Made by a program: the position numbers and the translations under genes. Below are positions 1 to 7,849 of a stretch of DNA of 11,561 nucleotides, piece by piece. The stretch is from Phycisphaerales bacterium (GTDB lineage: Bacteria; Planctomycetota; Phycisphaerae; Sedimentisphaerales; Anaerohalosphaeraceae): positions 1 through 11,561 of the forward strand of contig DSDR01000007.1 in NCBI GenBank assembly GCA_011048645.1, read 5' to 3'. The notes under the pieces were generated by a model that saw nothing but the letters and a program-made list of their open reading frames with translations, was not told the origin of the DNA and made no database searches. The first letter of the stretch is position 1. Each line of letters opens with the position of its first letter.

Positions 1-1077
1 GGCCGGCCAGGAACGCGACACCGTCAGCGCTGCCGTCGGCGCCAGCGTCTCGCGGACACGTTCGTTGAATTCCCACGGGGTCCTGACGGTCTGATTGTTG
101 ACGGCCTTGATTTCATCGCCCGGACGCAAACCGGTCAGCTCGTACAGCATCTTGACTTCTTTAGGTTTATCGGCGATTTTCGGAGAGATCATCAGCGTAT
201 GCGCCGACGAAATCCCGATGGTGCGCATCCCGGCCATTTCGCCGGCCGAGACAGCCGGCTCCTCGGCCACAACGCGAATCGTGTCTTCGCGTCCGCCTTC
301 GCGACGCACCACCAGTGAGATCGGACGCCCTTTGCCCGACAGCACCGGCGCCAGCAGCAGCGACTCATAATCAACAAATCGTTCGCCGTTGACCTCCACA
401 ATCTCATCGCCCGGACGCAAGCCCGCTTCATAGGCCGGGGAATTGGGTATCACCTCGCCGACGACCGCCGGAATCAGATCAATGCCGCGCGAAAACAACG
501 CCATAAACAATAGAATGGCGGCAATGGCGTTGAAGGTCACGCCCGCGGCCACGACCGCGATCCGAATCCACGTGGGGCGGTTCTGAAACGACCGCGGATC
601 GTCCGTCTGCTCAGCCGGGCCGGAATCCGACTGGCCGAGCATCTTGACATAACCGCCCAGCGGCACCAGGCCGATTTGATATTCGGTTTCGCTGTCGCCT
701 TCCTCAAGTTGTTGATGCTGGCCGATACGGGGCAGAAAACGCACGCGAAAGCCCTTTTTCAGCTTGCGAATGCCGAGAAAAACCGGCGGAAAACCAATCG
801 AAAACGCTTCCACTTTGATGCCGCCCAGTTTGGCCACGAGAAAATGACCCAGCTCGTGAACCATCACCACGCCGCCGAACCCCAGTGCCACCAGCAGCAC
901 GGAGCGTGCGGCGCTGGGCTTCACGAAGGCAAACACGATCAAGGCGACCACCACAGCCGCGAATATCCCCAATTGAATAAATGGATTGGATTCTTTCATC
1001 TCGCTTTGTTCATTGTGTTTCTGCGCGTCCTGCCGGGGTTCGGTTGAGTGCGGCGTTGTATTTTTTTCTTCGGTCAT
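1..1077 (-). CDS. rseP: RseP-type site-2 zinc metalloprotease (M50), C-terminus outside window
   Basis: Membrane-embedded intramembrane protease that makes the second cut in regulated proteolysis of anti-sigma factors and also clears signal-peptide remnants. The 359 visible codons show a hydrophilic N-terminus (residues 1-32), a first membrane segment (about 33-52), the zinc motif HELGH (74-78), a family motif 'TEYQIGLVPLGGYVKMLGQ' (131-149), a further membrane segment (about 170-194), PDZ domain 1 (about 200-265, with 'GLRPGDEIVEVNGE') and the start of PDZ domain 2 ('GLRPGDEIKAVNNQ', 316-329). The second metal-ligand motif (usually xxDG near the C-terminus) lies off the left edge. The start is chosen because GAGG (1084-1087) sits 6 nt upstream; Met27 is a weaker alternative. 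The gene follows ispC after 39 bp, an order common in bacteria, so the two are probably cotranscribed. Family identity is secure; the N-terminal extension and a longer loop after HELGH are slightly unusual. Confidence 0.95.
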   Translation of the reverse strand, partial: MTEEKNTTPHSTEPRQDAQKHNEQSEMKESNPFIQLGIFAAVVVALIVFAFVKPSAARSVLLVALGFGGVVMVHELGHFLVAKLGGIKVEAFSIGFPPVFLGIRKLKKGFRVRFLPRIGQHQQLEEGDSETEYQIGLVPLGGYVKMLGQSDSGPAEQTDDPRSFQNRPTWIRIAVVAAGVTFNAIAAILLFMALFSRGIDLIPAVVGEVIPNSPAYEAGLRPGDEIVEVNGERFVDYESLLLAPVLSGKGRPISLVVRREGGREDTIRVVAEEPAVSAGEMAGMRTIGISSAHTLMISPKIADKPKEVKMLYELTGLRPGDEIKAVNNQTVRTPWEFNERVRETLAPTAALTVSRSWPA

Positions 1078-1116
1078 ATCAATCCTCAAAACAAATGATG
1101 TCTTAACAAAAGACGG

Positions 1117-2298
1117 TTATTTCTGAATCACGGTCTTGAACGAAGCGGACAGATGCTGCGCCGTGTACTGTCTGGCCCAGGCGTCTGTCGCCATCAATTC
1201 CTCAAGCGACAACAAATGGCTTTGGTTCGTGTGTGCCTCCAGACACTGTTCAATCGAATCCACGATCGCCCCGAATGGAATGCGTCCGGCCAGGAACGCT
1301 TCCACCGCCACTTCATTGGCCGCATTAAATACCACCGGCGCCGAACCGCCGCTCCGCGCCGCCTCAAAACCCAGCGTCAACGCGCGAAATTTACCCAAAT
1401 CCGGCGGCTCAAACGTCAGCTTGCCCAGACGATCCAGCCGAAGCCGATCGCATACGCCTCGGACACGTTTCGGATAGGTCAGGGCGTACTGAATCGGCAA
1501 TTTCATATCGGGGGTGCCGAGCTGAGCGATAACGGAGCCATCGACAAACTCCACCATCGAATGCACCACCGATTCAGGATGAATCAGCACGTCAATCTTG
1601 TCCACCGGCAGTCCGAACAGCCAGACCGCCTCAATCACTTCCAGCGCCTTGTTCATCATCGAGGCCGAGTCCACCGTAATCTTCGGCCCCATCGTCCAGG
1701 TCGGGTGCTTCAGAGCCTCACGGATGGTCGCCCGCCGCATCTGCTCGGCGGTTTTGTTGCGAAACGGCCCGCCCGATGCGGTCAAAATCACCTTATCGAC
1801 CTCGGCCGAACAGCCTGACTGCATCGACTGAAATACCGCCGAATGTTCGCTGTCCACCGGCAAAATCGTCGCTCCGTGTTGCCGTGCCGTCCGGGTCAAA
1901 AGTTCCCCGGCAATCACCAGCGGTTCCTTATTGGCAATCGCCAGCGTCTTGCCGGCCTGAGCCGCGGCCAGCGCCGCCGGAAGTCCGGCCGCTCCGACCA
2001 CCGCGCACACCACGATATCCACCTCGTCCAATGAGGCGATTTCAACTAAACTGTCCGGCCCGGCCAAAATCTCGCATCCGCAGTTGCCCAGCCGCTTTCG
2101 ACAGGCCTGCGCCGCCTGCGGATCGGTCATTGCCGCCACGGGAGGACGGACCGCCTCAATCTGTTCACAGAACAGATCGACGCGATGGTGAGCCGACATC
2201 GCTACGACTTCAAAGGCCGGTTCCAACGCGGAAATCACCTCAAGGGCGTTGCGGCCGATAGACCCCGTGGAACCCAATATTGCAATTTTTTTTGCCAT
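1117..2298 (-). CDS. ispC: 1-deoxy-D-xylulose 5-phosphate reductoisomerase
   Basis: Cytosolic enzyme of the MEP isoprenoid pathway: it rearranges and reduces DXP to 2-C-methyl-D-erythritol 4-phosphate with NADPH and a divalent metal. The 393 residues are full length for the family. Visible motifs are the N-terminal nucleotide-binding GSTGSIGRNALEV (9-21), ANKEPLV (122-128), the metal ligands D149 and E151 in 'PVDSEHSAVFQ' and E220 in 'MMNKALEVIEA', the phosphate-binding 'LTASGGPF' (172-179), the flexible-loop region 'HPTWTMGPKITVDSASMMN', and 'HPESVVHSMVEF'. The family usually has ANKES; Pro replaces Ser at 126 here. ATG at 2298 is preferred over the in-frame ATG at 2304 because MAKKIAILG is the usual family N-terminus and because 2304 would fall at or upstream of the predicted transcription start. 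No Shine-Dalgarno is seen before either. rseP follows 39 bp downstream. Confidence 0.96.
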   Translation of the reverse strand: MAKKIAILGSTGSIGRNALEVISALEPAFEVVAMSAHHRVDLFCEQIEAVRPPVAAMTDPQAAQACRKRLGNCGCEILAGPDSLVEIASLDEVDIVVCAVVGAAGLPAALAAAQAGKTLAIANKEPLVIAGELLTRTARQHGATILPVDSEHSAVFQSMQSGCSAEVDKVILTASGGPFRNKTAEQMRRATIREALKHPTWTMGPKITVDSASMMNKALEVIEAVWLFGLPVDKIDVLIHPESVVHSMVEFVDGSVIAQLGTPDMKLPIQYALTYPKRVRGVCDRLRLDRLGKLTFEPPDLGKFRALTLGFEAARSGGSAPVVFNAANEVAVEAFLAGRIPFGAIVDSIEQCLEAHTNQSHLLSLEELMATDAWARQYTAQHLSASFKTVIQK

Positions 2299-2307
2299 AA
2301 ACATTTG

Positions 2308-2336
2308 ATTATCGTAAAAAACGCCTTAAACGTCAA
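2308..2336 (-). promoter_or_regulatory. Predicted sigma70-type promoter of ispC-rseP
   Basis: On the minus strand TTGACG (2331-2336) and GATAAT (2308-2313) are separated by exactly 17 bp; each hexamer matches the bacterial sigma70 consensus at 5 of 6 positions. Transcription would start near 2300-2302, only 2-4 nt before the ATG at 2298, so the message would be leaderless or nearly so. This agrees with the lack of a Shine-Dalgarno sequence. The promoter is inferred from consensus alone. Confidence 0.6.
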
Positions 2337-2447
2337 GGAACCCTTTGGATTCTTGACCCGGTCCGCGGCGACGAAAAAAACGAATGTAAAAACAACAGCA
2401 CCCAAAACAAGATATTTCAGGTCAGTACCTAATTAAAATATTGTGTG

Positions 2448-2453
2448 TATAAT
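2448..2453 (+). promoter_or_regulatory. Possible -10 element for the prepilin gene
   Basis: A perfect TATAAT lies in the AT-rich region upstream of the prepilin gene. No good -35 hexamer is found 16-18 bp upstream (around 2424-2431 the sequence reads AGTACCTA), so the promoter would need an activator, an alternative recognition mode, or may be a chance match in AT-rich DNA. If used, it gives a leader of about 185 nt. Confidence 0.3.
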
Positions 2454-2587
2454 AGACATCTTTAACTTCTATTTTTTTTCGTCATATTTTATGTTTATCG
2501 GGAAAATACTATCAAAGAGCTATAAAAATCCAGAACATTTATTAAAATGAGCGACCACCATTGTTTTTGGGGTTAATTTTATTTGTG

Positions 2588-2604
2588 ATAGGTTCTTAGC
2601 CTAT
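2588..2604 (+). other. Small hairpin in the prepilin leader
   Basis: ATAGG (2588-2592) can pair with CCTAT (2600-2604) around a seven-base loop. With one bulged A the stem can be extended outward (TGATAGG with CCTAT-A-TCA). It lies about 30 nt before the ribosome binding site. It is too weak to act as a terminator; a role in mRNA stability or translation is speculation. Confidence 0.25.
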
Positions 2605-2633
2605 ATCAGCAGAAAACATTAACAAACGAATTC

Positions 2634-2638
2634 AGGAG
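2634..2638 (+). promoter_or_regulatory. Ribosome binding site of the prepilin gene
   Basis: AGGAG lies 7 nt before the ATG at 2646. It fixes that start codon and supports the plus-strand reading of this region over the overlapping minus-strand frames. Confidence 0.75.
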
Positions 2639-2645
2639 TAATATT

Positions 2646-3443
2646 ATGCACAATCGGCTTGCCAGGGCGTTTACCCTCATCGAGCTTCTTGTCGTGATTG
2701 CCATTATTGCCTTGTTGTTGTCCATTGTTACCCCTGCGATGCGCAAGGCCAAAGAGCACGCCCAGCGCGTCATCTGCGGCAGCAACAGTCGCCAGACTGC
2801 TATCGGGCTGATTACCTATGCCCAGAATAATGACGGCAGACTCATTGAGATCACCAACGACCAGGGCAATCCGAATAATCCGCTGGCTTGGCATAGTGTG
2901 ATTGCATACAGTCCGAATAATATGATTCCCAGCGCCTCCACCCCGCGTCCGATGCATCTGGCGGCGCTTTATGATTTCGGTCTGATCGGCGATCCGGGCA
3001 TTTTTTACTGCCCCTCCCAGCCGCGAACGTCAGATTATCCCATCCCGTATTATTACGATTTTTATACCGATAATGGAACCAGACAGTGGGGGTCTTTCTT
3101 CCCGCAAATTCCCGGCATGTCAGGGCATTTATTTGTACGTACCTCGTACAATTACTGGACATACGACCAAACACGCCTGAATCGTATCGGCAGCCACAGG
3201 CCGTTTCTGGTCGATAATCTTCAGCACTGGAAAGTCATCCCCCATCGGCGGGGCAATAATCTCTCCCAACCGCCTCTGGGAGTGACGGCGGTCTATCCCG
3301 ACGGCCACGCTGCATTTGTAACCGACAGCGGAGACTATGTTTTTGACCCGGACATCTGGCAGCCGGATGCCGCTTTTGATAACGGACCGGGAAACCGGTT
3401 GGATGCTTATCTTACCATTCTGCAACGGCTTCAGGGCAACTGA
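2646..3443 (+). CDS. Prepilin-type N-terminal cleavage/methylation domain protein (pseudopilin-like)
   Basis: A 265-residue protein with a class III (type IV pilin-like) leader: a short basic stretch MHNRLARA, then FTLIELL with Glu at +5 (E13) and an unbroken hydrophobic helix (about 11-30) leading into 'PAMRKAKEHAQRVICGSNSRQ' (30-50). The prepilin peptidase would cut between Ala8 and Phe9; Ala replaces the usual Gly at -1, a change often tolerated. The rest resembles the large paralogous families of planctomycetes and relatives (prepilin-type, 'H-X9-DG'-like): 'IFYCPSQ' (119-125) and a C-terminal 'YPDGHAAFV' (217-225). The His that should precede DG by nine residues is absent or displaced (H200 is 18 residues away). 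No pilus or secretion genes adjoin it, so it is a solitary gene. It probably assembles in, or is anchored to, the membrane with its globular part outside the cytoplasm; its function is unknown. AGGAG before the start and a strong terminator after the stop support a monocistronic gene. Confidence 0.9.
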   Translation: MHNRLARAFTLIELLVVIAIIALLLSIVTPAMRKAKEHAQRVICGSNSRQTAIGLITYAQNNDGRLIEITNDQGNPNNPLAWHSVIAYSPNNMIPSASTPRPMHLAALYDFGLIGDPGIFYCPSQPRTSDYPIPYYYDFYTDNGTRQWGSFFPQIPGMSGHLFVRTSYNYWTYDQTRLNRIGSHRPFLVDNLQHWKVIPHRRGNNLSQPPLGVTAVYPDGHAAFVTDSGDYVFDPDIWQPDAAFDNGPGNRLDAYLTILQRLQGN

Positions 3444-3476
3444 TATTCGGCCTTGCGCCGAGCGAATCGACAAAAC

Positions 3477-3515
3477 AAACGCTGCGCACCGCTTCGAGCG
3501 GCGCGCAGCGTTTTT
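3477..3515. terminator. Strong, probably bidirectional intrinsic terminator
   Basis: AAACGCTGCGC (3477-3487) pairs perfectly with GCGCAGCGTTT (3503-3513). After one A-C mismatch the stem continues with CCGCT/AGCGG around a TCG loop. On the plus strand TTTTT follows the GC stem (3511-3515), ending the prepilin message. On the minus strand the stem is followed by TTTGTTTTG, so it can also end the five-gene operon whose last stop is at 3546. Confidence 0.9.
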
Positions 3516-3545
3516 ATCTCATCTTGTCGTTTCGACCCGTCGTGA

Positions 3546-4820
<1,275 letters not shown>

Positions 4821-4847
4821 TGTGGACTCCTTTAAAGTCAACTCAAG

Positions 4848-6134
4848 TTATATTAGGACAGTTTTACCTGGTATAGCCACCGGTTCGGCGGGTCTGTCGC
4901 CGAAGGTGTAGGAAGGCAAGGTATAATCCAACGTCGAGGCACGCATTGCCCAATCCCATCGAATCGCACGGCCCGTGTAGGCGCTCATACGTCCAATGAT
5001 GGCGGTCATCGTGCTCTCGGCGATACGTTTGGCGTGATTGACAGGCGAGCCGCTGCGAATCGCCTCGATCAAATCTTTGTGTTCCTGAACCATCGGGTCA
5101 TTGCCCTGCCCCTGGAAACGGTAGGGGCGTTTTCCGTCCAGCACGCCGGATTCCATACTCAAAATCGCAGTACCGTCCGAGCCGCGGAAAAACTCGCCGA
5201 TGCGGTCGGCACAGCCGTTAATCTGGCGCGACATACTGGTTACCCGCCGATTGCCGGGATACTCAAACTCGACGGTGAAATGATCGTAGATGTTGCCCAG
5301 CGTGCGCGCCTGCCGCCCTCCGAGGGCCATGGCCGAGATGGGATGCGCGTCCAGTACCCAGTTGACGACATCGATATTGTGGACATGCTGTTCAACAATG
5401 TGGTCGCCGCTGGTCCATGTGAACCACGGCCAGTTTCGGCACTGAAACTGAATGTCGTCCATGTCCTCTCGGTCGTACCATTTCCAGTAACCCAGCATAT
5501 CGGCGCCGCACCAATAGCAGTTGGCCGAGAGAATCTCGCCGATCTGACCGTCCTGCAGGCGTTTGACGACGTCCAGATAAAGATTCTGATGGCGGCGCTG
5601 GGTGCCGGCAACGATGGACAGCCCTTTTTGTGCGGCCAGTTCGGCCGTTTCAATGACCGACCGAACGCCGGCCGGATCGACCGCTGCCGGTTTCTCAATA
5701 AAGCTGTGTTTACCGGCCTCGATGGCAGCCTTGAGGTGGATCGGACGAAAGTGCGGCGGCGAGGCGTCAAGCACAATGTCCACCTCACGCATTGCACACA
5801 CTTTGTGGTAGGCGTCAAAGCCGACAAAACACGTTTCAGGGGTGACCTTGATGCGAGTGGCGTCGTGTCGTTCTCTAAGCCAATTGAGTGTCTGGCCAAG
5901 TCGATCCTCGAACAAGTCAGCCATCGCAACCAGACGGACATTCGGATCGGCCCGGAAGCAGTCTTCCACCGCGCCGGCTCCACGCCCACCGCAACCAATC
6001 AGCGCAATATTAAGGGTTTCCGAGCCGGCTGCGAAAACCGCTTCAGGCCTAAGCAGCACCGAAGCGGCCGAAGCCGTGGCGGCTCCTTTGACAAACTCTC
6101 TTCGTGACAGGGGCCTTCCAAAAATATTAGCCAT
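4848..6134 (-). CDS. Gfo/Idh/MocA family oxidoreductase, Tat-exported (paralogue 2)
   Basis: A second, clearly related dehydrogenase of 428 residues. Its N-terminus has the twin-arginine motif SRREFVKG (10-17), a hydrophobic stretch and a likely AxA-type cleavage region near 'EAVFAAG' (31-37). Visible motifs are 'IALIGCGGRGAG' (43-54) for nucleotide binding, EKP at 147-149 (K148) and 'EQHVHNIDVVNW' (248-259). It shares 'GTQRRHQ' and the ends 'AESTM...GR(I/M)SAY(S/T)G' with paralogue 1 but differs in the loop before the His/Asp motif, which is rich in Trp and acidic residues (216-240). This suggests a different substrate or reaction direction. AGGAG (6143-6147) lies 8 nt before the chosen ATG at 6134; the TTG at 6152 is unlikely. 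It sits between the DUF1080 gene (56 bp) and paralogue 1 (27 bp) in the same operon. Tat export with bound NADP is known for glucose-fructose oxidoreductase of this family. Confidence 0.92.
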   Translation of the reverse strand: MANIFGRPLSRREFVKGAATASAASVLLRPEAVFAAGSETLNIALIGCGGRGAGAVEDCFRADPNVRLVAMADLFEDRLGQTLNWLRERHDATRIKVTPETCFVGFDAYHKVCAMREVDIVLDASPPHFRPIHLKAAIEAGKHSFIEKPAAVDPAGVRSVIETAELAAQKGLSIVAGTQRRHQNLYLDVVKRLQDGQIGEILSANCYWCGADMLGYWKWYDREDMDDIQFQCRNWPWFTWTSGDHIVEQHVHNIDVVNWVLDAHPISAMALGGRQARTLGNIYDHFTVEFEYPGNRRVTSMSRQINGCADRIGEFFRGSDGTAILSMESGVLDGKRPYRFQGQGNDPMVQEHKDLIEAIRSGSPVNHAKRIAESTMTAIIGRMSAYTGRAIRWDWAMRASTLDYTLPSYTFGDRPAEPVAIPGKTVLI

Positions 6135-6190
6135 CAGCGATTCTCCTGGCAATCAAATTGAATGTTGGCGCTCCGGTCATACGACCTGTT

Positions 6191-6838
6191 TCACCGTAAC
6201 GGGGTCAGCACGATATTGCGAAACTCAATCGGCGAGCCTTCCGATTGAAGACAAATCGCCCCGGCCGACGGCCATACATTAAACGCCCGGTTTTGATGCA
6301 CACCGTTGACATACAGATCAATGGTTTCGCCTTTACAGACAATTTTATAGTGATTCCATTGTCCGACAGGATTCTCGCTGGACGAGTCCTTTTTCGGCAC
6401 GATCTTGAAGATGCTCTCGCCTTCCGGCTGATAGCGCACGCCGTTGACGGTGATGATCGAGCCGGGCTGAATCGTTACCAAATCGCCGGCGTTTTGGTGT
6501 TTGAGCTGCGCTTCGATGCACTGCGGCCAAATCTTATCCTCGCCGATGGTATGCAGCAAAACGCCGCTGTTGGTCGGCTCTTCGGGCCAGCGCCATTCCA
6601 GCTCAAGAATGTAATCGCTGTAGGATTCGACCGTGCGAATATAGCCCGTCGGCGTGCCCTTGCAGTGCAGCACGCCGTCGTGAACCGACCAGACCGCCTC
6701 CGGTTCGGCGGCATCGTCCTGCACATACGTTTTCCATCCATCCAGATTTTCTCCGTTAAACAGGGCGACGCGCTGCGTACAACCGCCCATCACCAGTGCC
6801 GCCGCCAAACATCCCATACCCGTCAATATTCGCCTCAT
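6191..6838 (-). CDS. DUF1080 (3-keto-disaccharide hydrolase-type) lipoprotein
   Basis: A 215-residue secreted lipoprotein. The N-terminus MRRILTG plus a hydrophobic stretch ends at 'ALVMGGC' with Cys20 as the probable lipidation site; the lipobox is imperfect (M-G-G-C). The mature part is one DUF1080 domain, a concanavalin-like beta sandwich: 'LFNGENLDGW' (26-35), 'TNSGVLLH' (89-96), 'WPQCIEAQLKHQNAGDL' (104-120), 'LYVNGVHQNRA' (175-185) and the terminal 'GSPIEFRNIVLTPL' (201-214). The family is annotated in databases as 3-keto-disaccharide hydrolase, and such domains often sit beside Gfo/Idh/MocA dehydrogenases, as here. The inferred role is to hydrolyse or bind a 3-keto-glycoside made by the adjacent dehydrogenases. 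The ATG at 6838 is chosen because it starts the signal peptide and has AGGAG (6849-6853) 10 nt upstream; the longer frame from 6919 would bury the signal and overlap the preceding gene. Confidence 0.9.
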   Translation of the reverse strand: MRRILTGMGCLAAALVMGGCTQRVALFNGENLDGWKTYVQDDAAEPEAVWSVHDGVLHCKGTPTGYIRTVESYSDYILELEWRWPEEPTNSGVLLHTIGEDKIWPQCIEAQLKHQNAGDLVTIQPGSIITVNGVRYQPEGESIFKIVPKKDSSSENPVGQWNHYKIVCKGETIDLYVNGVHQNRAFNVWPSAGAICLQSEGSPIEFRNIVLTPLR

Positions 6839-6867
6839 CCTGTGTGTTCTCCTGAAAACCGATTGCT

Positions 6868-6906
6868 GATCGTTATTCTCTGACTTCCGTCTTTTGACCT
6901 CTATCC
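6868..6906 (-). repeat. Possible fragment of a purine-rich dispersed repeat
   Basis: The gap between the TIM-barrel and DUF1080 genes carries, on the minus strand, a purine-rich stretch with spaced GTCA units (AGAGGTCAAAAGACGGAAG and AAGTCAGAGAA, overlapping at AAG). It resembles the degenerate 'agaggtcagaagacggaggtcag' type of intergenic sequence that I recall producing spurious 'RTEDRGQ'-like proteins in planctomycete and candidate-phylum genomes. Only one short copy is visible here, so repeat status is inferred from resemblance. Confidence 0.3.
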
Positions 6907-7791
6907 CTATACGTCGCATAGTTTAACCGCCTCGGCCAGCGACGCGAGTGGATCGCGCCGTGGGACAAATTCCTGCCCCACATAGCCGTCAAAGCCGGTC
7001 TCCGCAATGGCCCGCATAATCGCCGGATAGTACAGTTCCTGCGTCTGGTCGATTTCGTTGCGTCCGGGCACGCCGGCAGTGTGATAATGGCCGATGCAGT
7101 CTTTGTATTCGCGAATCGTCGCAATCACGTCGCCTTCCTGCACCTGCATATGATAGATGTCATACAGCAGTTGAAAGTTGGGCGAGCCGACGCGCCGCAC
7201 CAGTTCGCCGCCCCAATGCGTACGGTCGCACATATAGTCCGCGTGGTTGCGTTTGGAGTTGAGCAGTTCCATACAAACGGTGACCTTTTTCTGCTCGGCA
7301 AACCCGACGATCTGTTTAATGGCGATTTCGCAGTTTTTCATCCCTTCATCGTCGTCCATTCCGGCGCGATTGCCCGAAAAACAGATAACATTGGGAAAAC
7401 CCGCCTCGGCTGTTTTTTCAATGCTCGCGCGAATTTGCGCCAGACACTGCTCGTGGTTTTCTTTTCGGTTCAGGCCGCGAGTAATGCCGTGGCTGGGCGT
7501 CATCGCACAAATCAGGCCGTGTTTTTTGAGGATCGGCCACTCGTGCGGCTCAACCAGTTCAATCGATCGAATGCCAATTGAAGCGCAATAGGCTGCAAAA
7601 TCATCCAGCGGTTGATTGCCGAAACACCACCTGCACACGGATTGTTTGATGCGTCCTTTACGTTCCATAGGCTCCTCTTGTGCAAAAGCGTCTGAACAAG
7701 TAAATATCCCCGCCACACCGGCCGCCAGACCCGCCGAGGAACCGGCAACAAATCCACGTCGCGTCAGGCCTGTATCTGGCTGCTTTGTCAT
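6907..7791 (-). CDS. Hydroxypyruvate isomerase-like TIM barrel, Tat-exported
   Basis: A 294-residue xylose-isomerase-like TIM barrel (AP endonuclease family 2 fold, closest in style to hydroxypyruvate isomerase Hyi). The twin-arginine motif TRRGFVAG (10-17) is followed by a hydrophobic core and a plausible cleavage site AFA-QEE after residue 37, so the mature enzyme is periplasmic. The expected metal and acid/base residues are visible on successive strands: E175 in 'MELLN', D211 and H214 in 'LYDIYHMQ', H237 in 'GHYHTAGVPGRNEID' and E274 in 'VGQEF'. The 'AGVPGR' signature is typical of Hyi. AAAGGA (7798-7803) lies 6 nt before the ATG. Second gene of the operon, 58 bp after another TIM barrel and 68 bp before the DUF1080 gene. 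Cytosolic Hyi interconverts hydroxypyruvate and tartronate semialdehyde; export and context argue instead for a sugar epimerase, isomerase or keto-glycoside lyase. Substrate unknown. Confidence 0.9.
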   Translation of the reverse strand: MTKQPDTGLTRRGFVAGSSAGLAAGVAGIFTCSDAFAQEEPMERKGRIKQSVCRWCFGNQPLDDFAAYCASIGIRSIELVEPHEWPILKKHGLICAMTPSHGITRGLNRKENHEQCLAQIRASIEKTAEAGFPNVICFSGNRAGMDDDEGMKNCEIAIKQIVGFAEQKKVTVCMELLNSKRNHADYMCDRTHWGGELVRRVGSPNFQLLYDIYHMQVQEGDVIATIREYKDCIGHYHTAGVPGRNEIDQTQELYYPAIMRAIAETGFDGYVGQEFVPRRDPLASLAEAVKLCDV

Positions 7792-7849
7792 GGTCTATCC
7801 TTTCGTCGCATTTAACCGCAATAAACGCTATCTATTTTCCGATAAGCCA

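Larger units (their letters stand above)
2337..2645. other. AT-rich intergenic region between ispC and the prepilin gene
   Basis: About 310 bp separate the ispC promoter from the prepilin start. The part from about 2385 to 2645 is strikingly AT-rich compared with the rest of the window. It contains a consensus TATAAT, an eight-T run (2472-2479) with no GC-rich hairpin before it, a small hairpin (2588-2604) and the prepilin ribosome binding site. I see no convincing open reading frame, RNA gene or known riboswitch in it. It could be a long 5' leader, or a regulatory region with binding sites I cannot identify. Confidence 0.6.

Noticed and set aside
676..1047. Plus-strand frame with many His residues opposite rseP
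   Set aside because: The His-rich look is the reverse reading of the HELGH and neighbouring codons; the rseP reading has the zinc motif, PDZ domains and a good ribosome site.
2461..2479. T run at 2472-2479 as a terminator
   Set aside because: No GC-rich hairpin precedes it on the plus strand and the region is simply AT-rich.
2454..2645. Riboswitch or structured RNA in the prepilin leader
   Set aside because: Apart from one 5-bp hairpin I see no conserved core of any known riboswitch class and no terminator/antiterminator pair.
2619..2957. Minus-strand frame over the prepilin start
   Set aside because: It runs through the leader and helix region of a clear prepilin gene with a correctly spaced AGGAG; no motif supports the opposite reading.
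5034..6107. Plus-strand open frame of 357 codons opposite the second Gfo/Idh/MocA gene
   Set aside because: It is a shadow of the conserved minus-strand dehydrogenase and has no family motifs, no Shine-Dalgarno and no operon context.
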